Positions 28,474 through 36,825 of a stretch of DNA of 64,000 bases are shown here, in pieces. Both the position numbers and the translations under genes were made by a program. A model generated the notes under the pieces. It worked only from the letters and a program-made list of their open reading frames with translations. It was not told the DNA's origin and did not search any database. The stretch covers positions 62,001 through 126,000 of the forward strand of contig NZ_PVLQ01000008.1 of assembly GCF_002980595.1 (NCBI RefSeq). The letters run 5' to 3'. The stretch's first letter is position 1. Every line of letters begins with the position of its first letter. This DNA is from Malikia granosa (GTDB lineage Bacteria; Pseudomonadota; Gammaproteobacteria; Burkholderiales; Burkholderiaceae_C).

Positions 28474-28570
28474 GATGATGATTTTTTTCAGTGGGTCGTA
28501 GCTGCCCGCCGGAGGGCGGGCGCATGGATGGCAGGCCTGGCTGACGCCGTCGTGCCGGCCGGCAGTCCGG

Positions 28571-29755
28571 TCAGCGGATGATCGCCAGCTGGGCGCGGGC
28601 ACCGTTCCTGAAGGTGTAGAGGGTCAGCGCGGCATTCTTGCGGCCACCCTGCTCGTCGAACTCCACCTTGCCGGAAGCGCCCTGGTACTGGATCTTCTTG
28701 AGCTCCGGCAGGTACTTGGCGGGTTCGGCCGAACCGGCCGCCTGCATGGCCTGGGCCAGCAGCTTGACGCCGTCGTAGGCATAGGCCGCATAGGCCTGCA
28801 CATCGGCCTGGTACCTGGCCTTGAAGGCAGTGCGGAACTTCTCGTTGTCGTTGACTTCGGCGCCATCGACGCCGCCGGCCTCGACGCAGTAGACTTGGTC
28901 GTTGCCCAGTGCCTCGGCCGAGAGCTTGATCATCTCGCCGGTGCACAGGCCGTCGCCGCCGACCAGCTTGGCCTTGATGCCGAGCTGCTTCATCTGGCGC
29001 AGCATCGGGCCGCCGGCCGAGTCCATACCACCGAAGAAGATCACGTCGGGCTGCTTGGCCTTGATCGTGGTCAGGATGGCCTTGAAGTCGGTGGCCTTGT
29101 CGTTGGTGAACTCATGGCCCACCACCTGGGCGCCAGCGGCAGCGGCGGCCTTCGCGAATTCGTCAGCCAGGCCCTGGCCGTAGGCGGTGCGGTCGTCGAT
29201 CACGGCCACGGTCTTGGCCTTGAGCGTCTCGACCGAGTAGCGACCCAGGGCGCCGCCCTGTTGTGTGTCGTCGGCCACCAGTCGGAAGGCACCGGCATAA
29301 CCCTGGCGGGTGATCTTGGGGTTGGTCGACGAGGGCGTGATCTGCGGGATGCCGGCGCCGTTGTAGACCTGAGAGGCGGGCAGGGTGGTGCCCGAGGTCA
29401 GGTGGCCGATGACGCCATTGACCTTGGCATCGACCAGCTTCTGCGCGGCAGCCGTGGCCTGCTTGGGGTCGGCGGCGTCGTCCTCTGCCAGCAGCTCGAA
29501 CTTGGCGCTCTTGTCGCCGATCTTGATGCCGGCGGCGTTGAGCTCCTCGACCGCCAGCCGGGCGCCGTTCTCGTTGTCCTTGCCCAGATGGGCCACCTGG
29601 CCGCTGGTCGCGCCGACATGGCCGATCTTCACCACCAGCTGGTCGGCAGCCGGTGCAGCTGCAGGGCTTACAGGAGTAGCGGCTTCTTCTTTCTTGCCGC
29701 AAGCCGCCAGGGTCACGGCGGCGGCCAGCACGGCCAGCTTCAGTTCAGTGCGCAT
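28571..29755 (-). CDS. Branched-chain amino acid-type ABC transporter binding lipoprotein (copy A)
   Basis: This 394-residue paralog has the same layout as copy B: lipobox LAAC (Cys19), GKKEE linker, and LivJ/LivK fold with KIGHVGATSG and TPSSTNPKITRQGY. The two proteins differ mainly in the linker and in scattered residues. The last 200 or so coding bases are almost identical in DNA, including silent sites. As the upstream gene it may lead the pair's transcript; no terminator is visible in the 97 bases between them. The ATG at 29755 gives the same MRTE- start as copy B. Confidence 0.92.
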   Translation of the reverse strand: MRTELKLAVLAAAVTLAACGKKEEAATPVSPAAAPAADQLVVKIGHVGATSGQVAHLGKDNENGARLAVEELNAAGIKIGDKSAKFELLAEDDAADPKQATAAAQKLVDAKVNGVIGHLTSGTTLPASQVYNGAGIPQITPSSTNPKITRQGYAGAFRLVADDTQQGGALGRYSVETLKAKTVAVIDDRTAYGQGLADEFAKAAAAAGAQVVGHEFTNDKATDFKAILTTIKAKQPDVIFFGGMDSAGGPMLRQMKQLGIKAKLVGGDGLCTGEMIKLSAEALGNDQVYCVEAGGVDGAEVNDNEKFRTAFKARYQADVQAYAAYAYDGVKLLAQAMQAAGSAEPAKYLPELKKIQYQGASGKVEFDEQGGRKNAALTLYTFRNGARAQLAIIR

Positions 29756-29863
29756 AGAGATTGTCTTTCGATGAGGCTTGCGGCAATCCCGCACCCACGC
29801 GGATGCTCGCCCCACGCTCGGGTGGTGTGGCGATTGTATGTTCGGCTGGGTGAGCAGTCATCC

Positions 29864-29892
29864 TTGCCATAGTTGAAGCCCCAACCTATAAT
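29864..29892 (+). promoter_or_regulatory. Sigma-70 promoter of rplM-rpsI
   Basis: TTGCCA (29864-29869) and TATAAT (29887-29892) are separated by exactly 17 bases, which is close to consensus. Transcription would begin near 29899, leaving a leader of about 118 bases before rplM, long enough for feedback control, although no known ribosomal-protein leader structure is evident. Confidence 0.85.
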
Positions 29893-30016
29893 GGAGGGCT
29901 TCGCAGCGATCCATGGGCTCCGCGGCGAAGTTCATCCCCACCTAAGAGGCTTCCTCCAGAGAAGCACCGACCGTGGAAAAGAGCCCGCCAAACCTCACTC
30001 TTTCAAAGAGAAACTT

Positions 30017-30451
30017 ATGCAAAAGACTACTGTCAGCGCCAAGCCCGCTGAGGTTGTGCACGAGTGGTTTGTGGTTGACGCCACCGATAAGGTGCTCGGA
30101 CGTGTCGCCAGCGAAGTGGCACTCCGTCTGCGCGGCAAGCACAAGGCCATTTATACCCCTCACGTCGACACCGGCGATTTCATCGTCGTCGTCAACGCAG
30201 CCAAGCTGAAGGTCACGGGCACCAAGGCCCTGGACAAGGTGTACTACCGTCACTCGGGTTTCCCGGGCGGTATCTACGGCACCAACTTCCGCGATCTGCA
30301 AGCCAAGCACCCCGGCCGCGCGCTGGAGAAGGCCGTCAAGGGCATGCTGCCCAAGGGCCCGCTCGGCTACGCCATGATCAAGAAGCTCAAGGTGTACGGT
30401 GGTGCTGAGCACCCGCACACCGCCCAGCAACCCAAAGTGTTGGACATCTAA
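30017..30451 (+). CDS. rplM: 50S ribosomal protein L13
   Basis: L13 is an early-assembling large-subunit protein. The 144-residue product has the family sequences [32 protein letters not shown] and the HRHSGFPGG-like [16 protein letters not shown]-rich AAAGAG precedes the ATG. It is followed ten bases later by rpsI, the universal bacterial partner. Confidence 0.97.
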   Translation: MQKTTVSAKPAEVVHEWFVVDATDKVLGRVASEVALRLRGKHKAIYTPHVDTGDFIVVVNAAKLKVTGTKALDKVYYRHSGFPGGIYGTNFRDLQAKHPGRALEKAVKGMLPKGPLGYAMIKKLKVYGGAEHPHTAQQPKVLDI

Positions 30452-30460
30452 GGAGCTGCC

Positions 30461-30853
30461 ATGATTGGTGATTGGAACAATGGCACCGGCCGTCGCAAAT
30501 CCAGCGTCGCCCGCGTGTTTCTGAAAAAAGGCTCTGGCAAGATCACGGTCAACGGCAAGGACATCGAAGCTTTCTTCGGTCGCCAAACCTCGATCATGAT
30601 CGCCAAGCAACCGCTGGCCCTGACCGAGAACCTGGAAGCCTTCGACGTGCAAGTCAACGTGCACGGCGGCGGTGAATCCGGCCAGGCAGGTGCAGTGCGT
30701 CACGGCATCACCCGCGCCCTGATCGACTACGATGCGGCCCTCAAGCCCGCACTGAGCGCTGCTGGTTTCGTGACCCGCGACGCCCGCGAAGTCGAGCGTA
30801 AGAAGGTCGGTCTGCGTTCCGCACGCCGCGCCAAGCAGTTCAGCAAGCGTTAA
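30461..30853 (+). CDS. rpsI: 30S ribosomal protein S9
   Basis: S9 is a small-subunit head protein whose C-terminal tail reaches the P-site tRNA. The 130-residue product has [14 protein letters not shown] near the start and the diagnostic C-terminus [17 protein letters not shown], ending in the functional KR. AAGGAG is placed correctly before the ATG. It is co-transcribed with rplM and followed by a strong terminator. Confidence 0.97.
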   Translation: MIGDWNNGTGRRKSSVARVFLKKGSGKITVNGKDIEAFFGRQTSIMIAKQPLALTENLEAFDVQVNVHGGGESGQAGAVRHGITRALIDYDAALKPALSAAGFVTRDAREVERKKVGLRSARRAKQFSKR

Positions 30854-30875
30854 TTCGCCAGCCCTGCTGCAAAAG

Positions 30876-30912
30876 ACCGCCTGCCAGCCCCGCGCTGGAG
30901 GGCGGTTTTTTT
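30876..30912 (+). terminator. Terminator of rplM-rpsI
   Basis: A two-part stem (ACCGCC/GGCGGT with inner CCAGC/GCTGG) ends in seven T at 30906-30912. It lies 22 bases after the rpsI stop. Confidence 0.9.
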
Positions 30913-31029
30913 ATGGCCTGTCCGTAAAGACCCTGTTGCCTGCATCGGTATCACGGGCCTTGCCGCAAGCTATACCCGAGTTTTTTGCTATAGTATTAAC
31001 CATTCTTCTGATTTCTAGGGTTGCACACC

Positions 31030-31395
31030 ATGAGCGAACAAGCCGTTGCCGTTGATACCGAAATGCCCGCCCCGCTGGTCTTCACCGACAGCGCCGCGAT
31101 CAAGGTGGCCGACCTGATCGCCGAGGAGGGCAATCCCGACCTCAAGCTGCGCGTCTTCGTCCAGGGTGGCGGCTGCTCGGGCTTCCAGTACGGCTTCACC
31201 TTCGACGAGATCGTCAACGAGGACGACACGGTGATGAGCAAGAACGGCGTCTCGCTGCTGATCGACGCCATGAGCTACCAGTACCTGGTCGGCGCCGAGA
31301 TCGACTACAAGGAAGACCTGCAGGGCGCGCAGTTCGTGATCAAGAACCCGAACGCCAGCACCACCTGCGGCTGCGGTTCCAGCTTCAGCGTCTGA
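31030..31395 (+). CDS. erpA: Iron-sulfur cluster insertion protein ErpA
   Basis: ErpA is an A-type carrier that hands Fe-S clusters to apo-proteins, including enzymes of isoprenoid synthesis and respiration. The 121-residue product has the three cluster-binding cysteines: Cys49 in [11 protein letters not shown] and Cys113/Cys115 in [11 protein letters not shown], the ErpA-type ending. I preferred the ATG at 31030, with AGGG nine to thirteen bases upstream, over the in-frame TTG at 31021. It has its own terminator and probably its own promoter in the A/T-rich 30980-30998 segment. Confidence 0.93.
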   Translation: MSEQAVAVDTEMPAPLVFTDSAAIKVADLIAEEGNPDLKLRVFVQGGGCSGFQYGFTFDEIVNEDDTVMSKNGVSLLIDAMSYQYLVGAEIDYKEDLQGAQFVIKNPNASTTCGCGSSFSV

Positions 31396-31442
31396 CGCCA
31401 GCCGGGCCGGGTCCGGCCTGCCGCGCCAGCGCACATCCGCCT

Positions 31443-31474
31443 AAAGCCTGCCGACCTGCCGTCGGCGGGCTTTT
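31443..31474 (+). terminator. Terminator of erpA
   Basis: The stem GCCTGCCGAC/GTCGGCGGGC (31446-31455 and 31461-31470, one G-T pair) is followed by TTTT and preceded by AAA. It could also stop minus-strand transcription from anmK. Confidence 0.85.
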
Positions 31475-31525
31475 GCGTTTCTGGCCTCCCTCTGGGCCTT
31501 GTCGCGCTGCGGCCTGCCGCGGGAC

Positions 31526-32698
31526 TCAGGCTGGGTAGATCGCGCCCAGGATGCGCGGTCCGGCGGCACCGGTGACCGCGCTCAGGTTGCCCGGCCGGCC
31601 TTCCAGTGCCTGCCAGGCCAGCCAGGCAAAGGCGGCGGCCTCGACCAGGTCGACCGGCCAGCCGCGTTCGGCGGTCGTCAGTACCGGGCAGGGCGCCAAC
31701 TCGCGGCGCAGCGCGGCCATCAGCGCGTCGTTGCAGGCGCCGCCGCCGCAGACCAGCAGTTCGGACAGCTCCGCCTCGCCCCAGGGCAGATCGCGCAGCG
31801 CCTGGGCTATGCTGCGCGCGGTCAGCTCGACCAGGGTGGCCTGCACATCGGCCGGCGCCAGGGCCTCGAAGCCCTGCAGCTGGCGCTGCAGCCAGTCGGC
31901 GTGGAACAGGTCGCGCCCGGTGCTCTTGATGCCCTGCAGCGCGAAATAGGGTTCTGCCAGCAGCCTGGCCAGCAGCGCCGGGTCGGCCCGGCCGCTCGCG
32001 CCCCAGGCGCCGCCACGGTCGTAGCGCGCCCCGGTATGGCGCGCGCACCAGAGGTCGAGCAGCATGTTGCCGGGGCCGGTGTCCAGTCCCAGCACCCGGC
32101 CGTCGCTGGTGAGCGCCGTGACATTGGCGATGCCACCGATGTTGACGACCGCGACCGACGATCCAGCCTGGCCGAACACCTCGCGGTGGAAGGCCGGCAC
32201 CAGTGGCGCACCCTGGCCGCCAGCGGCGATGTCGCGGCTGCGGAAGTCGGCGACCACGGCGATGCCGCCGAGTTCGGCCAGCAGCGCGGGCTGGTTGAGC
32301 TGCAGGGTGTAGGGCGGAAAACCGGGGTCCTGCGCATCGACCCGGCGGCCGCGCAGCCAGGCCCCGGGCGGGTGGTGGCGTACCGTCTGGCCATGGGCGC
32401 CGATCGCCCGCACCGCGCTGGCCTCGAGGCCGCTGGCGCCCAGCAGCGCCCGCACCACCTCGGCATAGACCAGGGTCAGCTGGTGCGCCGCGACCGCCGC
32501 GCGATGCAGTTCATCCGCTCCGCTGGCATTGAGCGCGAGCAGTTCGGCGCGCAGCCCGGGCGGCAGGGGCAGGCCATGGCTGGCCAACACGCGCGCGGGC
32601 CGGGCCGCGAAGTCGATCAGCACGCCGTCCACCCCGTCGAGCGAGGTGCCGGACATCAGGCCGATGTAGAGCGCCGGGCTGGCGCAAGAGCTGGACAA
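31526..32698 (-). CDS. anmK: Anhydro-N-acetylmuramic acid kinase
   Basis: AnmK opens and phosphorylates 1,6-anhydro-MurNAc released during peptidoglycan turnover, yielding MurNAc-6-phosphate for recycling. The 390-residue product has the family motifs GLMSGTSLDGVDG (14-26), GAHGQTVRHHP, NIGGIANVT and DTGPGNMLLD. It starts three bases after the stop of the M23 peptidase gene, so the cell-wall hydrolase and the recycling kinase form one transcript. Confidence 0.95.
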   Translation of the reverse strand: MSSSCASPALYIGLMSGTSLDGVDGVLIDFAARPARVLASHGLPLPPGLRAELLALNASGADELHRAAVAAHQLTLVYAEVVRALLGASGLEASAVRAIGAHGQTVRHHPPGAWLRGRRVDAQDPGFPPYTLQLNQPALLAELGGIAVVADFRSRDIAAGGQGAPLVPAFHREVFGQAGSSVAVVNIGGIANVTALTSDGRVLGLDTGPGNMLLDLWCARHTGARYDRGGAWGASGRADPALLARLLAEPYFALQGIKSTGRDLFHADWLQRQLQGFEALAPADVQATLVELTARSIAQALRDLPWGEAELSELLVCGGGACNDALMAALRRELAPCPVLTTAERGWPVDLVEAAAFAWLAWQALEGRPGNLSAVTGAAGPRILGAIYPA

Positions 32699-32701
32699 GG
32701 C

Positions 32702-34033
32702 TTACTCGGCGCTGGCTTGCACCACCGTGGCGGCGGCGTCGAGCTGCTGGCGGATGGCCTGGGCCTGGCGCTTGAATTCGGCCTTGGCGCTGGCCGTCAC
32801 CGTCTGGCTGCCGCCATCGCGCGCCAGGGTCAGCGGGTCCTGGTGCTGGTTGCGCACCAGGTATTCGAAGTGCAGGTGTGGCCCGGTCGAGGCGCCGGTG
32901 CTGCCGACGGCGCCGATCAGCGCGCCCTGTTCGACCGACTGGCCCTGGCGCACGCCGATGCGGCTCAGGTGGGCATAGGCGGTCGATTTCTGGTCGCTGT
33001 GCTGCACGATCACGATGTTGCCGTAGCCGTTCTTCCAGCCGGCGAAGCTGACCTTGCCGTCGCCGACCGAGCGCACCGGGGTGCCGGTGGGGGCGGCGAA
33101 GTCCACGCCCAGATGGGGCGTCTCGCGGCCCGAGATCGGATGGAAGCGCATGCCGTAGCGGCTGCTGACGCGCGAGAACGCCAGCGGCGAGGCCAGGAAG
33201 GCCCGCTTGAGGCTCTGGCCGTCCGGGCTGTAGAAGGCCCCCTTGCTGCCAGGCTCATGGAACCAGATCACCTGGTGCTTCTGGCCGCGGTTGACGAATT
33301 CGGCGCCCAGCAGCTGGCCGAAGCTCAGCACTTCGCCCTCGGCCTCGAAGGTCTCGTAGGCGACCTGGAAGCGGTCGCCCGGGGCGAGGTCGCGCCGGAA
33401 GTCGATCTCGCCGGCGAATACGTCGGCCAACTGTTCCGCCACGCTGTCGGGCAGCTTGGCGGCATCGGTGGCCTCGAACAGGCTGCTGCGTATGGTGGCA
33501 CCGGCCAACCGCACCTTGCGCTGCAGCGGGCCCATTTCCAGCTTGGACTGCAGGCCCTTGGCACCACGATCAATCCGTAGGCGGGCAAATTCCTTGCCGT
33601 TCTTGGCTGGCCAGAGCACCCGCAGCTCGAGCAGCTTGCCCTTGTCGCTGGTGCGCGTCGAGGCCAGCTTGCCGGCCGGGCCATCGAGCAGCAGGCGGCG
33701 CGTGACCGGATCGCGTGCCAGGAAGGTCACGGCTTCGCTGTCGCTGACCCCGAGTCGCTTGAGCAGGCTCTGGACCGAGTCGTTGCGCCGGGTCAGGTCG
33801 CTGTTGAACAGCTCGAAGCGGGCCGGCGGCTTGCCCTGTGCCGGCGCCGCGGCCGGCACCGGCGTGACCGGCTCGATCACCTGCTGGACCGGCAGATCGG
33901 CGGCATCGGGTGCCAGTGGGGCCACCGCGACCGCGGTGACGCCGGTGCCCAGCAGCAGGGCGCCCAGCCCGGCCATCAGACGGCGCGGGTGGCGCTGCAT
34001 GGTTTGCACCAGCAGTTCGAAACGTTGCTTCAT
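32702..34033 (-). CDS. M23-family murein endopeptidase, MepM-like
   Basis: The 443-residue protein is predicted to cleave peptide cross-links in peptidoglycan. It has one membrane or uncleaved signal segment near 17-38, a proline-rich periplasmic linker, and an OapA/LysM-like central region. The C-terminal LytM domain has zinc ligands in RFHPISGRETPHLGVDF and TGPHLHFEYL. The sequence YGMRFHPI and the GVDFAAPTGTPV stretch are typical of the active MepM/YebA branch. The ATG at 34033 was chosen because the upstream in-frame sequence is arginine/cysteine-rich and lacks a signal. It is divergent from tyrS. Confidence 0.9.
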   Translation of the reverse strand: MKQRFELLVQTMQRHPRRLMAGLGALLLGTGVTAVAVAPLAPDAADLPVQQVIEPVTPVPAAAPAQGKPPARFELFNSDLTRRNDSVQSLLKRLGVSDSEAVTFLARDPVTRRLLLDGPAGKLASTRTSDKGKLLELRVLWPAKNGKEFARLRIDRGAKGLQSKLEMGPLQRKVRLAGATIRSSLFEATDAAKLPDSVAEQLADVFAGEIDFRRDLAPGDRFQVAYETFEAEGEVLSFGQLLGAEFVNRGQKHQVIWFHEPGSKGAFYSPDGQSLKRAFLASPLAFSRVSSRYGMRFHPISGRETPHLGVDFAAPTGTPVRSVGDGKVSFAGWKNGYGNIVIVQHSDQKSTAYAHLSRIGVRQGQSVEQGALIGAVGSTGASTGPHLHFEYLVRNQHQDPLTLARDGGSQTVTASAKAEFKRQAQAIRQQLDAAATVVQASAE

Positions 34034-34226
34034 CAAAAAGTAGATCCGGTGGCAGCGGGCGGAATGCGGCCGCTGCGATAAGGGGGAAGTCGGCCGCCAG
34101 TAACGCGGTGCATACCGGGAACAGCAGCGCCTGCCAATAGGCCAGAGGCGCGCCAACTAAAATCCCGGTTTGAGACATCCGTCTATTTTACCTAGGCCAG
34201 AGAAAGCCGCAACTGGAAAAAACCTT

Positions 34227-35492
34227 ATGAATGAACAAGTTGAGTCCGGGAAAGACGCAGATCTGACAACTGGCCAGGCTGTGCCCGTGCTGTCCGACCG
34301 GGTCCGGCACGCGCTGGCCGTGACCCGCCGTGGCTGCGAGGAGCTGATTCCCGAGGCGGACTGGATCAAGAAGCTGGTCAAGAGCGAGGCCAGCGGCCAG
34401 CCGCTGCGCATCAAGCTCGGCCTGGACCCGACCGCGCCCGACATCCACATCGGCCACACCGTGGTGCTCAACAAGATGCGCCAGTTGCAGGACCTGGGGC
34501 ACCAGGTGATCTTCCTGATCGGCGACTTCACCAGCCTGATCGGCGACCCGTCGGGCCGCAACAGCACGCGTCCGCCGCTCACCCCCGAGCAGATCAAGCT
34601 CAACGCCGAGACCTACTACAAGCAGGCCAGCCTGGTGCTCGATCCCGCCAGGACCGAGATCCGCTACAACAGCGAATGGTGCCTGCCGCTGGGCTCGATG
34701 GGCATGATCCAGCTCTCGGCCAAGTACACGGTCGCGCGCATGATGGAGCGCAACGACTTCCACGATCGCTTCAAGGCCGGCACGCCGATCTCGGTGCACG
34801 AGTTCCTCTATCCGCTGATGCAGGGCTACGACTCGGTTGCGCTGAAATCCGACCTCGAGCTCGGCGGTACCGACCAGAAGTTCAACCTGCTGATGGGTCG
34901 CCATCTGCAGCAGGAGTACGGCCAGGAGCCGCAGTGCATCCTGACCATGCCGCTGCTGGAAGGCCTGGACGGCGTCGACAAGATGTCGAAGTCGAAGAAC
35001 AACTACATCGGCATCACCGAACCGGCCAACACCATGTTCGCCAAGGTGCTGTCGATCAGCGACACGCTGATGTGGAAGTGGTACACCCTGCTGTCCTTCC
35101 GCAGCGAGGCCGAGATCGCCGCGCTCAAGGCCGCGGTGGCCCAGGGCGCCAACCCGAAGGACGCCAAGGTCGCGCTGGCCAAGGAGATCACCGCGCGCTT
35201 CCACAGCGCGGCGGCGGCCGACGCGGCCGAGCAGGACTTCATCAACCGCAGCAAGGGCGGGGTGCCCGACGAGATCCCCGAGGTCGCGCTGTCGGGCGCG
35301 CCGCTGGGCATCGGCGCCTTGCTGAAGTCGGCCGGCCTGGCTCCGTCGACCAGTGAGGCCAACCGCCTGATCGACGGCGGTGGCGTGCGCATCGACGGCG
35401 CGGTCGTCAGCGACAAGGGTCTCAAGCTCGACGCCGGCACCTTCGTGGTCCAGGTCGGCAAGCGCAAGTTCGCGCGCGTGACGCTGGCATGA
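34227..35492 (+). CDS. tyrS: Tyrosyl-tRNA synthetase
   Basis: TyrS charges tRNA-Tyr. The 421-residue class I enzyme has the HIGH motif ([11 protein letters not shown], near residue 72), KMSKS at 252-256 and a C-terminal S4 RNA-binding domain ([16 protein letters not shown]). The N-terminal layout ([15 protein letters not shown]) marks it as the TyrZ/TyrS2-type subgroup common in betaproteobacteria. The ATG at 34227 gives an acidic N-terminal tail before the catalytic domain. The stop overlaps the dtd start (ATGA), linking charging with proofreading of D-Tyr-tRNA. Confidence 0.95.
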   Translation: MNEQVESGKDADLTTGQAVPVLSDRVRHALAVTRRGCEELIPEADWIKKLVKSEASGQPLRIKLGLDPTAPDIHIGHTVVLNKMRQLQDLGHQVIFLIGDFTSLIGDPSGRNSTRPPLTPEQIKLNAETYYKQASLVLDPARTEIRYNSEWCLPLGSMGMIQLSAKYTVARMMERNDFHDRFKAGTPISVHEFLYPLMQGYDSVALKSDLELGGTDQKFNLLMGRHLQQEYGQEPQCILTMPLLEGLDGVDKMSKSKNNYIGITEPANTMFAKVLSISDTLMWKWYTLLSFRSEAEIAALKAAVAQGANPKDAKVALAKEITARFHSAAAADAAEQDFINRSKGGVPDEIPEVALSGAPLGIGALLKSAGLAPSTSEANRLIDGGGVRIDGAVVSDKGLKLDAGTFVVQVGKRKFARVTLA

Positions 35493-35932
35493 AGGCCGTC
35501 TTGCAGCGCGTCAGCGAAGCCCGGGTCACGGTCGAGGGCGAGCTGATCGGCGAGATCGGCCAGGGCCTGCTGGTGCTGTTGTGCGCCGAGCGCGGCGACA
35601 CCGAGGCCATCGCCGACAAGCTGCTGGCCAAGCTGCTCAAGCTGCGCATCTTCTCGGACGAGGCTGGCAAGATGAACCGCAGCCTGCAGGACATCGGTGG
35701 CGGCCTGCTGCTGGTGAGCCAGTTCACGCTGGCGGCCGATACCTCGGGCGGCAACCGGCCCAGCTTCGGCCAGGCCGCCGCGCCCGACGAGGGCCGCCGG
35801 CTCTACGACTATGTCGTCGCGCAGGCGCGTGCCGCTCACCCAGTCGTGCAGACCGGGCGCTTCGCGGCCGACATGAAGGTGCAGCTGGTCAACGACGGGC
35901 CGGTGACGATACCGCTGCAGATGAATGCCTGA
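35489..35932 (+). CDS. dtd: D-aminoacyl-tRNA deacylase
   Basis: Dtd removes D-amino acids mistakenly attached to tRNA. The 147-residue product has both signature motifs: [17 protein letters not shown] (catalytic region) and the chirality-checking Gly-cisPro in NDGPVTIPL. Its four-base overlap with tyrS and eight-base overlap with the next gene place it in a tight operon. Confidence 0.95.
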   Translation: MKAVLQRVSEARVTVEGELIGEIGQGLLVLLCAERGDTEAIADKLLAKLLKLRIFSDEAGKMNRSLQDIGGGLLLVSQFTLAADTSGGNRPSFGQAAAPDEGRRLYDYVVAQARAAHPVVQTGRFAADMKVQLVNDGPVTIPLQMNA

Positions 35933-36638
35933 GCCGGGTGAATCGGTGTTTGCCGGGCTGGACCAGCATGGCCTGAACCTGCAGGCGGTGTTCGACCTGG
36001 CCGATTTGCCGCCCGAGCTGCTGGCGCCGCTTGGCCTTGACGGTGCCGGGCGCGCGCGTTTTCGCCAGCTGATCCTGATCGGGCACCTGGGGCGCGATTT
36101 CTGGGACGCGCTGCAGCGGCGCGGCATGCATGGCGCCCATCCGGTGGACCAGTTCGTGACCGAGCGGGTCGTGGCCTGGATGGCGCAGGCGCTGCCGGAC
36201 CATGAATGGCAACAGGTCTTTCCTGGATCGGTGCCGGTCGGGCTGCAGCGGCTGGGCGCGCTGGCAGGCTGGCACCAGGCTTCGCCGTTCTGGGTCGGCG
36301 TCGATGCCGAATGGGGCAGCTGGTTCGCCTACCGTGCGGTCCTGCTGGCCGATACCGCTTTGCCCGTCACGTCCAGGCGCGAGCTCGGATCGCCCTGCGC
36401 CGCTTGCGTGGACAAGCCCTGCATCAGCGCCTGTCCGGCCGGTGCGCTGGCCACTGAGCAAACCGGCGGCTGGCGGCTGCAGGCTTGCCTGGACCATCGC
36501 AAGCAGCCTGGCTCGTCCTGCCAGGATCGTTGCCTGGCACGCAATGCCTGTCCGGTCGGCGAGCGCTACCGTTACCGGGACGAGCAGATCGCCTACCACT
36601 ACCTGCATTCGCTGCATTTCATCCGCCAGCATTGCTGA
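35925..36638 (+). CDS. Uncharacterised protein with two 4Fe-4S-type cysteine clusters
   Basis: This 237-residue protein has an N-terminal region of about 150 residues with no motif I recognise and a C-terminal half with two cysteine sets. The first is Cys158, 161, 166 and 170 (CxxCx4Cx3CP, close to the ferredoxin pattern) and the second Cys188, 199, 203 and 209 (the last also CP). The layout resembles the C-terminal ferredoxin part of epoxyqueuosine reductase (QueG) and cobalamin-reductase-like proteins, but the protein is much shorter and lacks the QueG cobalamin-binding part as far as I can see. It overlaps dtd by eight bases. Cytoplasmic; electron transfer is likely, the reaction unknown. 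Confidence 0.75.
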   Translation: MPEPGESVFAGLDQHGLNLQAVFDLADLPPELLAPLGLDGAGRARFRQLILIGHLGRDFWDALQRRGMHGAHPVDQFVTERVVAWMAQALPDHEWQQVFPGSVPVGLQRLGALAGWHQASPFWVGVDAEWGSWFAYRAVLLADTALPVTSRRELGSPCAACVDKPCISACPAGALATEQTGGWRLQACLDHRKQPGSSCQDRCLARNACPVGERYRYRDEQIAYHYLHSLHFIRQHC

Positions 36639-36672
36639 AGAGTTGTGCGCTCCAGGGCCGGGGTGACGCCGG

Positions 36673-36796
36673 GCTCCTCATGCTGCGAGCAGAAATCGTC
36701 ACCCGGCGCCACCTCGGCCCTGTTGCTTCGGGTGTGGCACCAAGCTCCTCATGCTTCGAGCAGAAATCGTCGCCCGGTGCCCCTCGGCCCTGTTGC
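36673..36796. repeat. Two direct copies of a ~54-bp intergenic element
   Basis: Copies at 36673-36726 and 36744-36796 share about 50 of 54 positions, beginning with GCTCCTCATGCT and ending with CTCGGCCCTGTTGC, with the core GAGCAGAAATCGTC in common. They lie in the 187-base gap before dbpA. No hairpin or reading frame explains them. They could be a dispersed genomic repeat or duplicated regulatory sites. Confidence 0.8.
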
Positions 36797-36825
36797 CAAC
36801 GGGCCCTCCCGCCGATAATCGCGCG

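Noticed and set aside
35925-36638. Assignment of the Fe-S protein as epoxyqueuosine reductase QueG
   Set aside because: It is about 120 residues shorter than QueG, and the N-terminal part shows no recognisable QueG motif; only the cysteine pattern is similar.
36751-36825. A 25-codon N-terminal extension of DbpA
   Set aside because: It falls in the duplicated intergenic element and does not resemble helicase sequence.
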